From positions 1-30,698 of IMG/VR virus record IMGVR_UViG_3300018017_000011: 30,698 nucleotides of DNA. One strand, 5' to 3'. Source of the DNA: a virus. The position numbers were made by a program, and so were the translations under genes. Shown here piece by piece: positions 14,153 through 22,400 of the stretch. Numbering within the stretch: position 1 is the first letter of the stretch; every line of letters starts with the position of its first letter. A model generated the notes under the pieces. It was not told the origin of the DNA. It worked only from the letters and a program-made list of their open reading frames with translations, and made no database searches.

Positions 14153-16452
14153 CAATCCCCCTTTCCAAGTTGTATCAAAAGTTTGGGGTAAAGACAGCTA
14201 TTTCCCTCCCAGACATCGTAAGACAAACCAACGCATTTTCGAAAAAGTACCGCCCGGGCTGCTCGCCCACGTTGCTCGATTCGAATCCGAAAGCCCTATT
14301 TCTGCACTATAACGTGAAGTGCAACAAAGAAGATTCCGACCCTGCGGGGCACGATGTGCGCGTGCAATTCGACGTGACGAAGGTACAGGAGTCGAGCCAA
14401 GCGAAGGACCTCGATGTGCAGATTAGCTGCTCTTGTGTCGCTCCCGGCACGATGGTAAAAATGGCCGATGGTACAGAAAAACCTATAGAACAGATACAAG
14501 TTGGGGATTGGGTTATTACGCACAAAGGCAGGGCACGAAGAGTCACGGCGGTAACAAGTCGTTCAGCAAAGGAGAATGAACAGGCTTGGGAGACTAAAGC
14601 CGAAGGTTACCGAGACTCGTTGATTCTTTCCGACGACCATCCGTTGGGTGTCGTGCGAGGGCACGAACTATGTGCATGTGGGTGTGGTGAGCCCCTGTAC
14701 CCCATGCACTATCGCAATGTGACTATCAGACAGCGATGGGCTCGTAGGTTTGTTAAAGGACATTATCGTCGTGGAGAAGCTAATCCAGATAATTTTTCTG
14801 GTGGATGTTTTGGGTGGAAACCCCCGTTTGAATTGGTAGAAAGGGAGCAGCTATATTTTCCTAAAATTACATGGGCTGGGACCGAAGAAGTCGATCCCAA
14901 TTTCGCAAGTTTGGTCGGATATTATCTCGCCGAAGGTCATGTTCCCGTCTATTTGAAAAAACTCGGGAGATGGGGCAATGAAATTGTATGCGTGAAGTCC
15001 GCCGTGGTTTCCCTTGAAGGCGGCGAACATCGAGTGTATGGTGTCACATTCACGCTAAACCAGAACGAGCGTTACACGCTCGCCGCCGATATTGAAACCA
15101 AGGCTAAACTGTTTTGCGGGGAAGGCGTTGAAATTTCGGTTCAAGACCATCAGCACAAAACCCACAAGTGGCTCACCGTCACTGTTAAAGACAAAAATCT
15201 AGCCGCTGCTATGGTTCGTGCGGTTGGTCGGGGGAGCTTGGACAAAAAATTGTCCGATTGGGTGCTGGGGTGGTCGTTAGAGGCAATGACGGCTTTGGTC
15301 AGTTCCTATGCCTTAGGAGATGGCTATGTGGGAAATGGTAAGCAATGCGTGTTTTCTGTTTCTCGGGACTTGATCTCGCAGGTTTCAATGTTCCTTTTTT
15401 CTATTGGCGTTTGGCACGGCTGGACTTATCACCGCAAGAATGGTACCAAAAATACTAGCTATCGTCTGAATTGGAATTATCGCGAATATCCGCAGCTTTT
15501 AGATGTCATGATGGATAGGATGCGTGAGGAAGATAGAACAAGAGCGGAAGCACGATTGAATAAAGAAAGCTGCTGGGGAGATTGTCGCGACCGCGAATGG
15601 GGAACAGGGTTTATTCGATCTTTGCGATCCAAGAAAAGAATTAAAGCTCCGAGTGTTTTTCATGACCTTACCGTTGATGAGGATGAATCGTTTATCGCCA
15701 ATGGAATCGTTGTTCATAATTGTCCCGCGTTCTTATATTGGGGTGCCCAGTGGAACCTCCACCAGCGTGACGGCCTGCTAGGGACGCCCAGACCGCTCCT
15801 ACAGGCACCCACAGAGCGGCTTGACCTGCGGGGGAACTTCGTTATCTGCAAGCACATCCATGCGGTGTTCGAGCGCATCCTGCCAAGTGTCCAGCACAAC
15901 GTCGTGAAGATATTGCGCGAGCGTGAGATACAGCGCAAAAAGGACGAAGTGGACATGACACCCGAACGCCTCCAAGAAAAACAGGAGGAGATGAAGAAAA
16001 AGAAGGAACTGGAGAAAATCAGGAAGGTCAAGGACAAGGAAGTCCAGAATAAGCTGATGGAGGCTTTGCAGAACCAAGAGGAAGCCCGCATGTTGCACCA
16101 GAAAGAACTGGAGGAGCAAGCGGAGCCCGTGGTGGAGCGTGACCGCCCAGCGACGGAGCCCGTCGAGGAAGCCCCGAAGCTAGGGCCAAAGCCAAAGGCA
16201 CCCGCACCTGCCCCGATGCCCGAGCCAAAGGGCGAGGAAGAAGCGATTCAGAATCTCTACCAGCAAGAACAAAAGAGTATTGAAGAAAAGCACCAAAAGG
16301 GAGAGCCGCACCTGCATAAGGGCTTGCCCTACGAAGAGGAGAAACCCGTGAAGGAAAAGAAATCACCTGAGTATATGGAAAAACTCCGTAAGGTCTGGCA
16401 GTACATCAAAGATAGGGCCAAGGAGCTTGCTCTTAGCGAAGAAGGGAAATAA
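14143..16452 (+). CDS. SWIM zinc-finger protein precursor interrupted by an intein
   Basis: The 769-residue precursor would splice to 340 residues. Extein N-terminal part: residues 1-97, helical then beta (PKALFLHYNVKC, then DVRVQFDVTKVQE). The junction reads ISCS / intein / CPAFLYWG. After splicing this gives CSCPAFLYWG followed about 40 residues later by ICKHIHAVF, the CxC...CxH pattern of a SWIM finger, which binds zinc and usually nucleic acid or protein. The C-terminal half is a long charged coiled coil (LQEKQEEMKKKKELEKIRK, then NQEEARMLHQKELEEQ), a Pro-rich linker (PKAPAPAPMPEP) and a helical end. Start ATG follows GGGAGG by 5 bases, both inside the 3' end of the GIY-YIG gene. SWIM proteins of this style occur in other large tailed phages; their role is not known to me with certainty. 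It lies close to the head genes. Confidence 0.8.
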   Translation: MFVTIPLSKLYQKFGVKTAISLPDIVRQTNAFSKKYRPGCSPTLLDSNPKALFLHYNVKCNKEDSDPAGHDVRVQFDVTKVQESSQAKDLDVQISCSCVAPGTMVKMADGTEKPIEQIQVGDWVITHKGRARRVTAVTSRSAKENEQAWETKAEGYRDSLILSDDHPLGVVRGHELCACGCGEPLYPMHYRNVTIRQRWARRFVKGHYRRGEANPDNFSGGCFGWKPPFELVEREQLYFPKITWAGTEEVDPNFASLVGYYLAEGHVPVYLKKLGRWGNEIVCVKSAVVSLEGGEHRVYGVTFTLNQNERYTLAADIETKAKLFCGEGVEISVQDHQHKTHKWLTVTVKDKNLAAAMVRAVGRGSLDKKLSDWVLGWSLEAMTALVSSYALGDGYVGNGKQCVFSVSRDLISQVSMFLFSIGVWHGWTYHRKNGTKNTSYRLNWNYREYPQLLDVMMDRMREEDRTRAEARLNKESCWGDCRDREWGTGFIRSLRSKKRIKAPSVFHDLTVDEDESFIANGIVVHNCPAFLYWGAQWNLHQRDGLLGTPRPLLQAPTERLDLRGNFVICKHIHAVFERILPSVQHNVVKILREREIQRKKDEVDMTPERLQEKQEEMKKKKELEKIRKVKDKEVQNKLMEALQNQEEARMLHQKELEEQAEPVVERDRPATEPVEEAPKLGPKPKAPAPAPMPEPKGEEEAIQNLYQQEQKSIEEKHQKGEPHLHKGLPYEEEKPVKEKKSPEYMEKLRKVWQYIKDRAKELALSEEGK
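14434..15720 (+). mobile_element. Intein with LAGLIDADG homing endonuclease, 429 aa
   Basis: Begins at Cys98 (CVAPGTMVKMADGTEKPI, block A) and ends VVHN before Cys527 (block G), with the penultimate His and terminal Asn needed for splicing. Block B is LSDDHPL (His166), with Ser in place of the more common Thr. Block F is FHDLTVDEDESFIANG. Between are two LAGLIDADG motifs, LVGYYLAEGH (257-266) and LVSSYALGDGYV (385-396), each with the acidic catalytic residue. An extra Cys/His-rich insert, CACGCGEPLYP...RFVKGH, sits directly after block B (about 176-205) and may bind zinc. All splicing residues are present, so it is predicted to be active. The whole unit is 1,287 bases, in frame and AT-richer than the extein. 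Confidence 0.93.
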
Positions 16453-16453
16453 C

Positions 16454-16615
16454 ATGTCTCTCGGACCTTGGAATCGTGGCGACATCATCGATTTACACAT
16501 CTTCATCCTGTTGCTGATCTGGTTCACACTAGATCGTTGCAACATTTACCTTTCGGATTGGATCGTCAAGGATCGGCTCAACAGACTGGTTGACTGGCTA
16601 TTTAAGAGGTCGTAA
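16454..16615 (+). CDS. Small single-span membrane protein
   Basis: A 53-residue protein from ATG 16454, which lies 4 bases after GAAGGGAAAT; its start directly follows the SWIM stop. One hydrophobic segment (IDLHIFILLLIWFTLD, about residues 11-27) is flanked by polar and charged ends, with a basic C-terminus (WIVKDRLNRLVDWLFKRS). Its stop overlaps the ATG of the next gene (TAATG), so it is translated in the operon. Function is unknown; a small inner-membrane or lysis-linked peptide is possible. An upstream in-frame start at 16427 lies inside the SWIM gene and has no better ribosome binding site. Confidence 0.6.
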   Translation: MSLGPWNRGDIIDLHIFILLLIWFTLDRCNIYLSDWIVKDRLNRLVDWLFKRS

Positions 16616-17328
16616 TGCTACAGGCGTTCACAAATGGGGCGTATCCGAACCGAATCCAGCTTACGCTGGGATCGTATATCGGCCCTTTTGTGCAAAATGG
16701 ACCTTTGGGCGCGTTTAACCCCATTCGTGATCTGAGCATCTGGGTGGACGGCTCGCTCCAGACCATACAATCATGGTCGTTCGACACGACCAACAATCGA
16801 TACCTGATGTATTTGAACCAAGCCGTCAACGCTCAGGGCTTCGTTCAAGTTGTCCACCATGTGCCAAATCCGCCATTCGCGGATATGCTCCCCACCGAGT
16901 TGCTTGGTTTCGCATTGGTCGCAGGTTATATACCGGGCGGCGACACCTACGTTCCCGCGATGAGTTTGACCGCCGTGCCAGCAATTGTTCAACTCGGCAC
17001 CGCATCCGTATTTTTGTTGTGGCTCACCACTGGCGTGGCGCAGGTCAAAATAGAGTTCTTGTTTGGGTCGCCGCCGTTCATTACGGGATTCTTGGGAGCC
17101 AACGGCATTTACGTATTGCCGCTGACTGGAGTACCAATTGGCGTTTACACGCTGATAATGACGGGGTATGATTCTCTGGGAAACCCCGTTTTGGTTGGTT
17201 CTCCCCCCGCCCCATTAACGGCTACTGCGACCCTGACTATAACAAACATTGGCTATCTCGTGCAAGACGACGGGGTTTCGAGATTCCTCCTCGACGACCC
17301 CCCTGGGTATATCCTGTTGGATACATAA
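16615..17328 (+). CDS. Beta-rich virion surface protein
   Basis: A 237-residue protein. The ATG overlaps the previous stop. It consists almost wholly of strands and turns: GSYIGPFVQNGPLG, DLSIWVDGSLQTIQSWSFDTTNNRYLMYLNQAVNAQGFVQVVHHVPNPPF, and a C-terminal half with an immunoglobulin-like rhythm (VQLGTASVFLLWLTTGVAQVKIEFLFGSP to GVPIGVYTLIMTGYDSLGN), where PIGVYTLIMTGYDS resembles the last strands of an Ig-like or fibronectin-type domain. The last 20 residues (VSRFLLDDPPGYILLD) form a short separate end. The mix suggests a tail-fibre, baseplate or head-surface protein. No enzyme motif is visible. Gap to the next gene is 30 bases, containing AGGAGA. Confidence 0.6.
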   Translation: MLQAFTNGAYPNRIQLTLGSYIGPFVQNGPLGAFNPIRDLSIWVDGSLQTIQSWSFDTTNNRYLMYLNQAVNAQGFVQVVHHVPNPPFADMLPTELLGFALVAGYIPGGDTYVPAMSLTAVPAIVQLGTASVFLLWLTTGVAQVKIEFLFGSPPFITGFLGANGIYVLPLTGVPIGVYTLIMTGYDSLGNPVLVGSPPAPLTATATLTITNIGYLVQDDGVSRFLLDDPPGYILLDT

Positions 17329-17358
17329 CGGCTTTCATTTCCCTTTTTAGGAGAAACT

Positions 17359-18204
17359 ATGTCTGACAAAACAATTGAAGCACTGACTGGCGTCCTCGCC
17401 GTGGGCACGGACCTGATCCCCATCTCGCGCTCACCATACGTCACCAATTACAAAGTGACCGCGCAGAGCATCGCGAACTTGGCTCCTATCACGACCTCTT
17501 TGCCCTTCAGCGCCATTACCGCAGCCGTGAATACGGTCGCATTGGTCACGAGCGGTTCTATTATGGTCAGCGGTTCGGGTATCATTCAGGCAACCCAAAT
17601 TTGGAGTGTGGTTGTTAGTAGCACACCTCCGAGCGGAGGGCAAGTATTGACAGCGGCTACACCGACAACCGCTAATTGGCAAACACCCGCCAGCAGCGTG
17701 ATCATAGCGCCTCGCAACATCTGGTCTTCAGGATTTTCAATGACGCCAGTCAGTGCTTCAGCAAACACAGGACCGGGTGGTACGAATAATGAAGTCTGGA
17801 CATATCCATTTTTCCTCGATTTAGGCACTACTGTTGGGCACATCTCTCAGCAAGTATCCGTTATGACCCCACAATCATTTTCATGTGGGATATACTCACT
17901 AGATGGAACGATCTTGTATCTGCAAGCAATGTTTGCAGGGAACACTAACGCGTATCAAACTATTGCCATCACACCAGTTACGCTTCAACCGGGGGCATAC
18001 CGTTTCGCGTTTGGTCTGGGGGGTTCAACGCTCACCTTTTCTTTTGGTGTAAGTATTAATCCTAACGTGTACAACCTCGGTCCCGTGCCTTATGTCGCTT
18101 TATGTGGCAACCCGTTGAATGGTGATTATACGATGCCTTCTTCCCTTGGATCATTCACTGCGTATGGCCTCACAGGTTGGCCTAGTTTCTTGCTGCAACC
18201 ATAA
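17359..18204 (+). CDS. Putative tail fibre / receptor-binding protein
   Basis: A 281-residue protein from ATG 17359 with AGGAGA ahead. The N-terminus, TIEALTGVLAVGTDLIPISRSPYVTNYKVTAQSIANL (about 5-42), has the 'LTG...GTDLIPISR...YKVTAQ' pattern common at the front of phage fibre and spike proteins. The middle is low-charge and Ser/Thr-rich. The C-terminal domain (about 130-281) is a beta sandwich in style: TYPFFLDLGTTVGHISQQVSVM, CGIYSLDGTILYLQAMF, IAITPVTLQPGAYRFAFG. This could bind a host surface. There is no intramolecular chaperone domain or carbohydrate-cleaving motif. After the TAA stop a 6-bp hairpin follows and the same frame stays open for 49 more codons, described separately. Confidence 0.62.
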   Translation: MSDKTIEALTGVLAVGTDLIPISRSPYVTNYKVTAQSIANLAPITTSLPFSAITAAVNTVALVTSGSIMVSGSGIIQATQIWSVVVSSTPPSGGQVLTAATPTTANWQTPASSVIIAPRNIWSSGFSMTPVSASANTGPGGTNNEVWTYPFFLDLGTTVGHISQQVSVMTPQSFSCGIYSLDGTILYLQAMFAGNTNAYQTIAITPVTLQPGAYRFAFGLGGSTLTFSFGVSINPNVYNLGPVPYVALCGNPLNGDYTMPSSLGSFTAYGLTGWPSFLLQP

Positions 18205-18453
18205 AATGCCGAGGGCGGCATCACGAACAACAACGGGTCTGTGGAGGACGAGTGTGATGAGCTAACCATATTGGTGGGAATGGGTGATCATGCTGATTTA
18301 AGTACATTAGTATCAATATTTTACGGCGCTACCAAGAACGGCGTCATTGAGTGATAGTTTGTAAAGGCTAGTCATCAGCGAGTGGGGAATCACACTACCG
18401 AAACCTCAATATGAGCGCACTTTAGCACTATCCCTAGCTAGGAGCAAACGAAC
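18205..18453 (+). other. 249-base intergenic region with hairpin and palindrome
   Basis: No convincing gene. ATGCCG, loop AGGG, CGGCAT (18206-18221) forms a perfect 6-bp hairpin directly after the fibre stop, without a T-run. The fibre frame is open to TGA at 18352-18354. Near the right end CCTAGCTAGG (18433-18442) is a perfect palindrome that overlaps the ribosome binding site AGGAG of the next gene. No tRNA-like T-arm was found. Confidence 0.5.
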
Positions 18454-18687
18454 ATGGCAAAGAAAATCGCAGCACAAGACGCAACGGCAATGAATTCGCT
18501 CTACAAAGGCGAACTCGGTCGCCTCGGCCTCAAGGTCGCCCAGAAGGACGGCAAAGAGGGCGTGATGGGCATCTCTCACGATCCACAGGCTTTCGCAGAC
18601 CACAGCGAGTATATGTCCGTCCTCGAATCAGTATTAAAAGAGGATGAAAAAACCGCTGGAGACCCCAACGATCCGGTCGTTGATTGA
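18454..18687 (+). CDS. Small unidentified protein, 77 aa
   Basis: Not recognised. ATG follows AGGAG (18440-18444) with 9-base spacing. The first 25 residues are helix-prone and basic (MAKKIAAQDATAMNSLYKG); the rest contains short turns and an acidic C-terminal helix (SEYMSVLESVLKEDEKTAGD). DEKTAG at residues 65-70 is the same linker motif that recurs in the large head-region proteins, which suggests that this small protein belongs to the same virion set. The GIY-YIG gene starts 11 bases after its stop, and GGTGA in that gap serves the GIY-YIG start. No membrane segment or metal site is seen. Confidence 0.6.
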   Translation: MAKKIAAQDATAMNSLYKGELGRLGLKVAQKDGKEGVMGISHDPQAFADHSEYMSVLESVLKEDEKTAGDPNDPVVD

Positions 18688-18697
18688 TCGGTGAAAA

Positions 18698-19408
18698 ATG
18701 CTCATTTACCGTGTGACAAATACGGTCAATGGCAAGGTATACATCGGCAAGTGGTCTCATCCCACCTCCGACCTTCGCTGGCGACTACACAAATCAGCCG
18801 CTAAAAACGGGAGCCCGTACTATTTCCATCGGGCGATCCGCAAGTACGGCCCTGACGCCTTCAAGGTCGAAGTAATTCACCGCGCTCAGACTCTTGACGA
18901 GCTTTCTAAAATGGAAACGTTTTTCATCATTCTTCACCAGAGCCACAAACCTGAGAATGGGTACAATATGACCATGGGCGGGGAAGGCAGACTTGGACCC
19001 ATGCCCGAAGAGTGGAAGAAGTGGAAATCGGGACACTCCAAGCAGTGGTGGGATGACGTTGAATACCGCACGTTACAGACTCAAAGTCATAAGGACTGGT
19101 GGACCCCCGAACGTCGTATAGAGAATGCTCGGCGTCTGCAACTACGTCGTGAGTCGGGGCAAGACCCGAGACTCGGCACTGGAAAGGGTCCGGGAACAGG
19201 ACACAAGCACACCCCTGAAACCTGCGCCAAACTCAGTGCAATGAAAAATAAGCCTGTACGTTGTATTGATACGAATGAAATCTTTCCGTCTCTCACTGCG
19301 GTGACACAACAGTTCGGTGATTGCACGACCAACCTGTCACGAGCCATTAAACAGGGCTACTTCTTTGCTGGAAAGCGGTGGGAATATGCCCAACAGCCTG
19401 CCGCCTAA
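18698..19408 (+). CDS. GIY-YIG homing endonuclease (free-standing), insert 3
   Basis: A 236-residue protein: LIYRVTN (2-8) and VYIGKW (14-19) give the GIY-YIG motifs, followed by LRWRLHKS with the candidate catalytic arginine, FHRAIRKYGPDAFKVEVI, and the glutamate helix ELSKMETFFIIL. The middle is Trp- and Lys-rich (PEEWKKWKSGHSKQWWDD). A HKHTPETCAKLSAMKN segment is NUMOD3-like, and the end (VRCIDTNEIFPSLTAVTQQFGDCTTNLSRAIKQGYFFAGKRWEY, about 188-231) is a NUMOD1-type DNA-binding unit. It lies between the small 77-residue gene and the giant gene. Its last 23 bases overlap the giant gene's start, so the ribosome binding site of the latter lies inside the endonuclease gene. Confidence 0.92.
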   Translation: MLIYRVTNTVNGKVYIGKWSHPTSDLRWRLHKSAAKNGSPYYFHRAIRKYGPDAFKVEVIHRAQTLDELSKMETFFIILHQSHKPENGYNMTMGGEGRLGPMPEEWKKWKSGHSKQWWDDVEYRTLQTQSHKDWWTPERRIENARRLQLRRESGQDPRLGTGKGPGTGHKHTPETCAKLSAMKNKPVRCIDTNEIFPSLTAVTQQFGDCTTNLSRAIKQGYFFAGKRWEYAQQPAA

Positions 19409-22400
19409 ACTCGTCCACTCGATCCGTGCAGGACAAATCGTATACGGTGTCGATGGGAAAGCCTACCGTGTTTCATCTACATTAAAAGTGGCGGGAGAAC
19501 TCGCTTTCAAGTTGGCCGATCTCCAAGGGCGACCATGCCCAACCCCCGCAGACTTTTTCCCGATTGACGGGACTCGGATGCATTTCGCGTCCATCCTGAA
19601 GTTTGCCTTCAACAAAGACCTGACCGCGATTGTTAACGAGATGATCGAACAGGCGGGTCTGCCGACTGACCCCAAAATGGATTGGTCGAAGTACCTCACC
19701 AAGGTCTATTCGGCAATCCTCAACTCCGTAACCACCGACCCCGACATTCAGGATGAAGTGATTTATCGGACGGTAGTCGCCCTCCTGTTCGAACGAAAGC
19801 AGAAGAACGGTAAAAAGATTCTGGAGAATTTCGCCGAGAAGGTCAAGGGTTTCGCACCCGAGACCCAGAAGAAGCCGCTCGAAGAGCAGGTCAGTGATTA
19901 CCTCAAGAGCACTTTCATCTACTATGCCAAGGCTCATGCCAAGGCCGATGCCGTCGAGCTTATGCGCCCCGAAGAGATGAGCATGGAGCAACCCGGAGAA
20001 GAGGGTGAGACCTACAACATTCTCGACACCGAAGAACACGCCACAGCCCCGAGCGTCGGACAATACGAGGGCGACCGCGATATCACGATGTTTATCTCTC
20101 ATTTTTTGAATTGGGTAGCGACCAAAGAGACCCCGAAGTCCGCCCCCAACTACGCCGCACTGCTCAAGATTTATTGGGATCAAGCTCAGCAGTCCGAGCG
20201 CGGGGATGTTAAGATCAGCGATCTGACTCAAGAGTGGATTCGCCGCACAGGATTGAGCTTTGACTCCCTGAAGCAGTATCGGGACAAGCTCGGCAGCCTG
20301 ATTCGGGACTTCGTTTACGAGAACAAAGCTCAACTGGGTAACTCCTACAAGCTCGTGGATTTACTACAACACATGTTCCCACCGCCTCCGAAGGCGAAAG
20401 CACGTCCAGCCAAGGCGTCATCCGCAAAGCCCAAGTGCCCGCACTGCGGCTCAGGTGACTACGGTTTGATGCCTACGGATTTCGAGACCGCCAAGTGCAA
20501 CAAGTGTGGCAAGAACTGGAACCATGGCATTGTTGAGGGCATCAATGACCCGAAGACTGCCGCCCCGCAGACGAGTATGGATATCCACCCACCTGCGAGC
20601 GAGCGTGCGGATTATTGTGACGGTTGCGACCGTGTAAAAGCGAATTGCGTATGTGACGACAAGACGGCGGCACTAGACCCAGATGATGAATACTACGGTT
20701 ACAAGTGTGCGGTTTGTGGTGATGAGAATTTTGCCCGTACTCCGGGCGGATCGCTAGTTTGCATGACCTGCCACCCACCGAAACGGTCGGCACTCGGGCA
20801 GTGCTCCTGTGAATGGCCTGAATGCCCACTAGGTCACCCCGCTGCTGGTTGTATGAATCCCGCTGCTCACAAGGTTGAAATTTATGGCACCAAGACCCGC
20901 CTGTGCCAACCATGCCTTAGCGCAACCATCGAGTACATTAGCCTTGAGCAGGGCGGCGGCGACCCGGGTGATGAGGTGAAAGTTCTGTCATCCGAAGATG
21001 ACAACCCACCCGCGCCCGATTCTCCAACTAAGTGTTCCACGTGCGGCAAGGAGTGCGGAAGTAAAATTTGTGATGAATGTCGTGCTCATTATACGAAGAC
21101 TTCAGCGTTAGTTCAGCCTTCCGTTGCTTTTATGAACGAGCACGGCATTGTTACGGACTTTGGACAGGCACAAGACATGATTCAGGATGGGAAAGTTGCG
21201 GGCTCCATTCCGCGCTACGGCGTGTGGCAGAGCAAGCCCGGAGTTAAGGGCGGGCGTCCACAGGTTGTCAAAACCACGAACGATCTGGAAGAGGCCAAAC
21301 AATTCCTTGGCGAGAAAACGGCAAGTAAGTACGGCGACAAGATCAAAAAGATGGAAGCCCGTCGCGGGGAAACTATCGAGAAAACCCTCAAGAGGGCGGA
21401 CGGAGAAGTAACCGAGAAATCTGTCGAGAAGCCCACCCTTCAAAAAATTCCTAACGATGGCGGCTTCACGCCCATCGCGGGCATTGAGAAAGAAGGAATG
21501 CTCGGTCATGATTTCTATGATGAGCGCACGGGCGAGACTGGGATTCGTCCTCAAATCACACCCGGTGACACTGGACGCTTACCTCATGGACGCACGCAGG
21601 GCAGTGAAAAGCCAAGTTGTAATTGTGGGATCACTCCGTGGGACTCTGGAATACACAAGCCGTGGTGCAATGTCAATCAACATCCCCGAGAAGAACACGA
21701 TTTGACTGCTGCGGATATCGAACGTGATCCCCAGCTTGAGACCAACGAAAACTTTGATGTTAAACCTGATCCCCTATTAGAGACTGGTCCAACCTACCAA
21801 AACTACGGATATGCCCCCGCTAAGGGCAGCGAGCGGGGCAGGGGTGAGACCGACCACTACGACAGCAACGTCGAGGTTTTGAAGAAGTATGAGTACGCCC
21901 CCTTCAGCGGCAAGGCAGGGAAGAAGCAGTATTGGAAGAGCCCTATTGGGACTGTGGTCACCCTGTCCCCTGATGGGCGGTGGAAGCACTCGGACGGCAC
22001 CGAGGGAACGCTCAGCGGAGACTTAGATAACCACCTCTTGAAGTATCATCACAAAGTTGTTCCAAGGATGGGATCGGAACTTTCAGGTCGCAGCGGCGGT
22101 CCAGATGACGTGCGCGGAGCGGGCGATCTCTGGCGTGAAGAGTTCTATCAAGAGGGAGGTTCGGCGATGGCTCCAAGGATTGCAACATCGGTAAAGGTAC
22201 TACCATGCTGTGGGTCGATTACAAATCACCACAAGCCTGATTGCAAAGTGTATAATCAGAACTTCACCGATACTCTCAAGAAGTTGTACCCCGAGAAGTT
22301 CAAGAAGGGTGACACCATTGTGTCCACGACAAAGACTGCTAGCGATCAATGGAAAGTCACTATTCGTGACCCCAAGGGTAAGGAACGATATGAACAAGTC

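Noticed and set aside
18205-18453. tRNA gene in the intergenic region
   Set aside because: No T-arm, anticodon arm or acceptor pairing could be drawn; only a short hairpin and a palindrome are present.
19317-19388. GTG 19317 as start of the giant gene
   Set aside because: It lies 70 bases inside the GIY-YIG gene without a ribosome binding site, whereas ATG 19386 has GGTGGG ahead.
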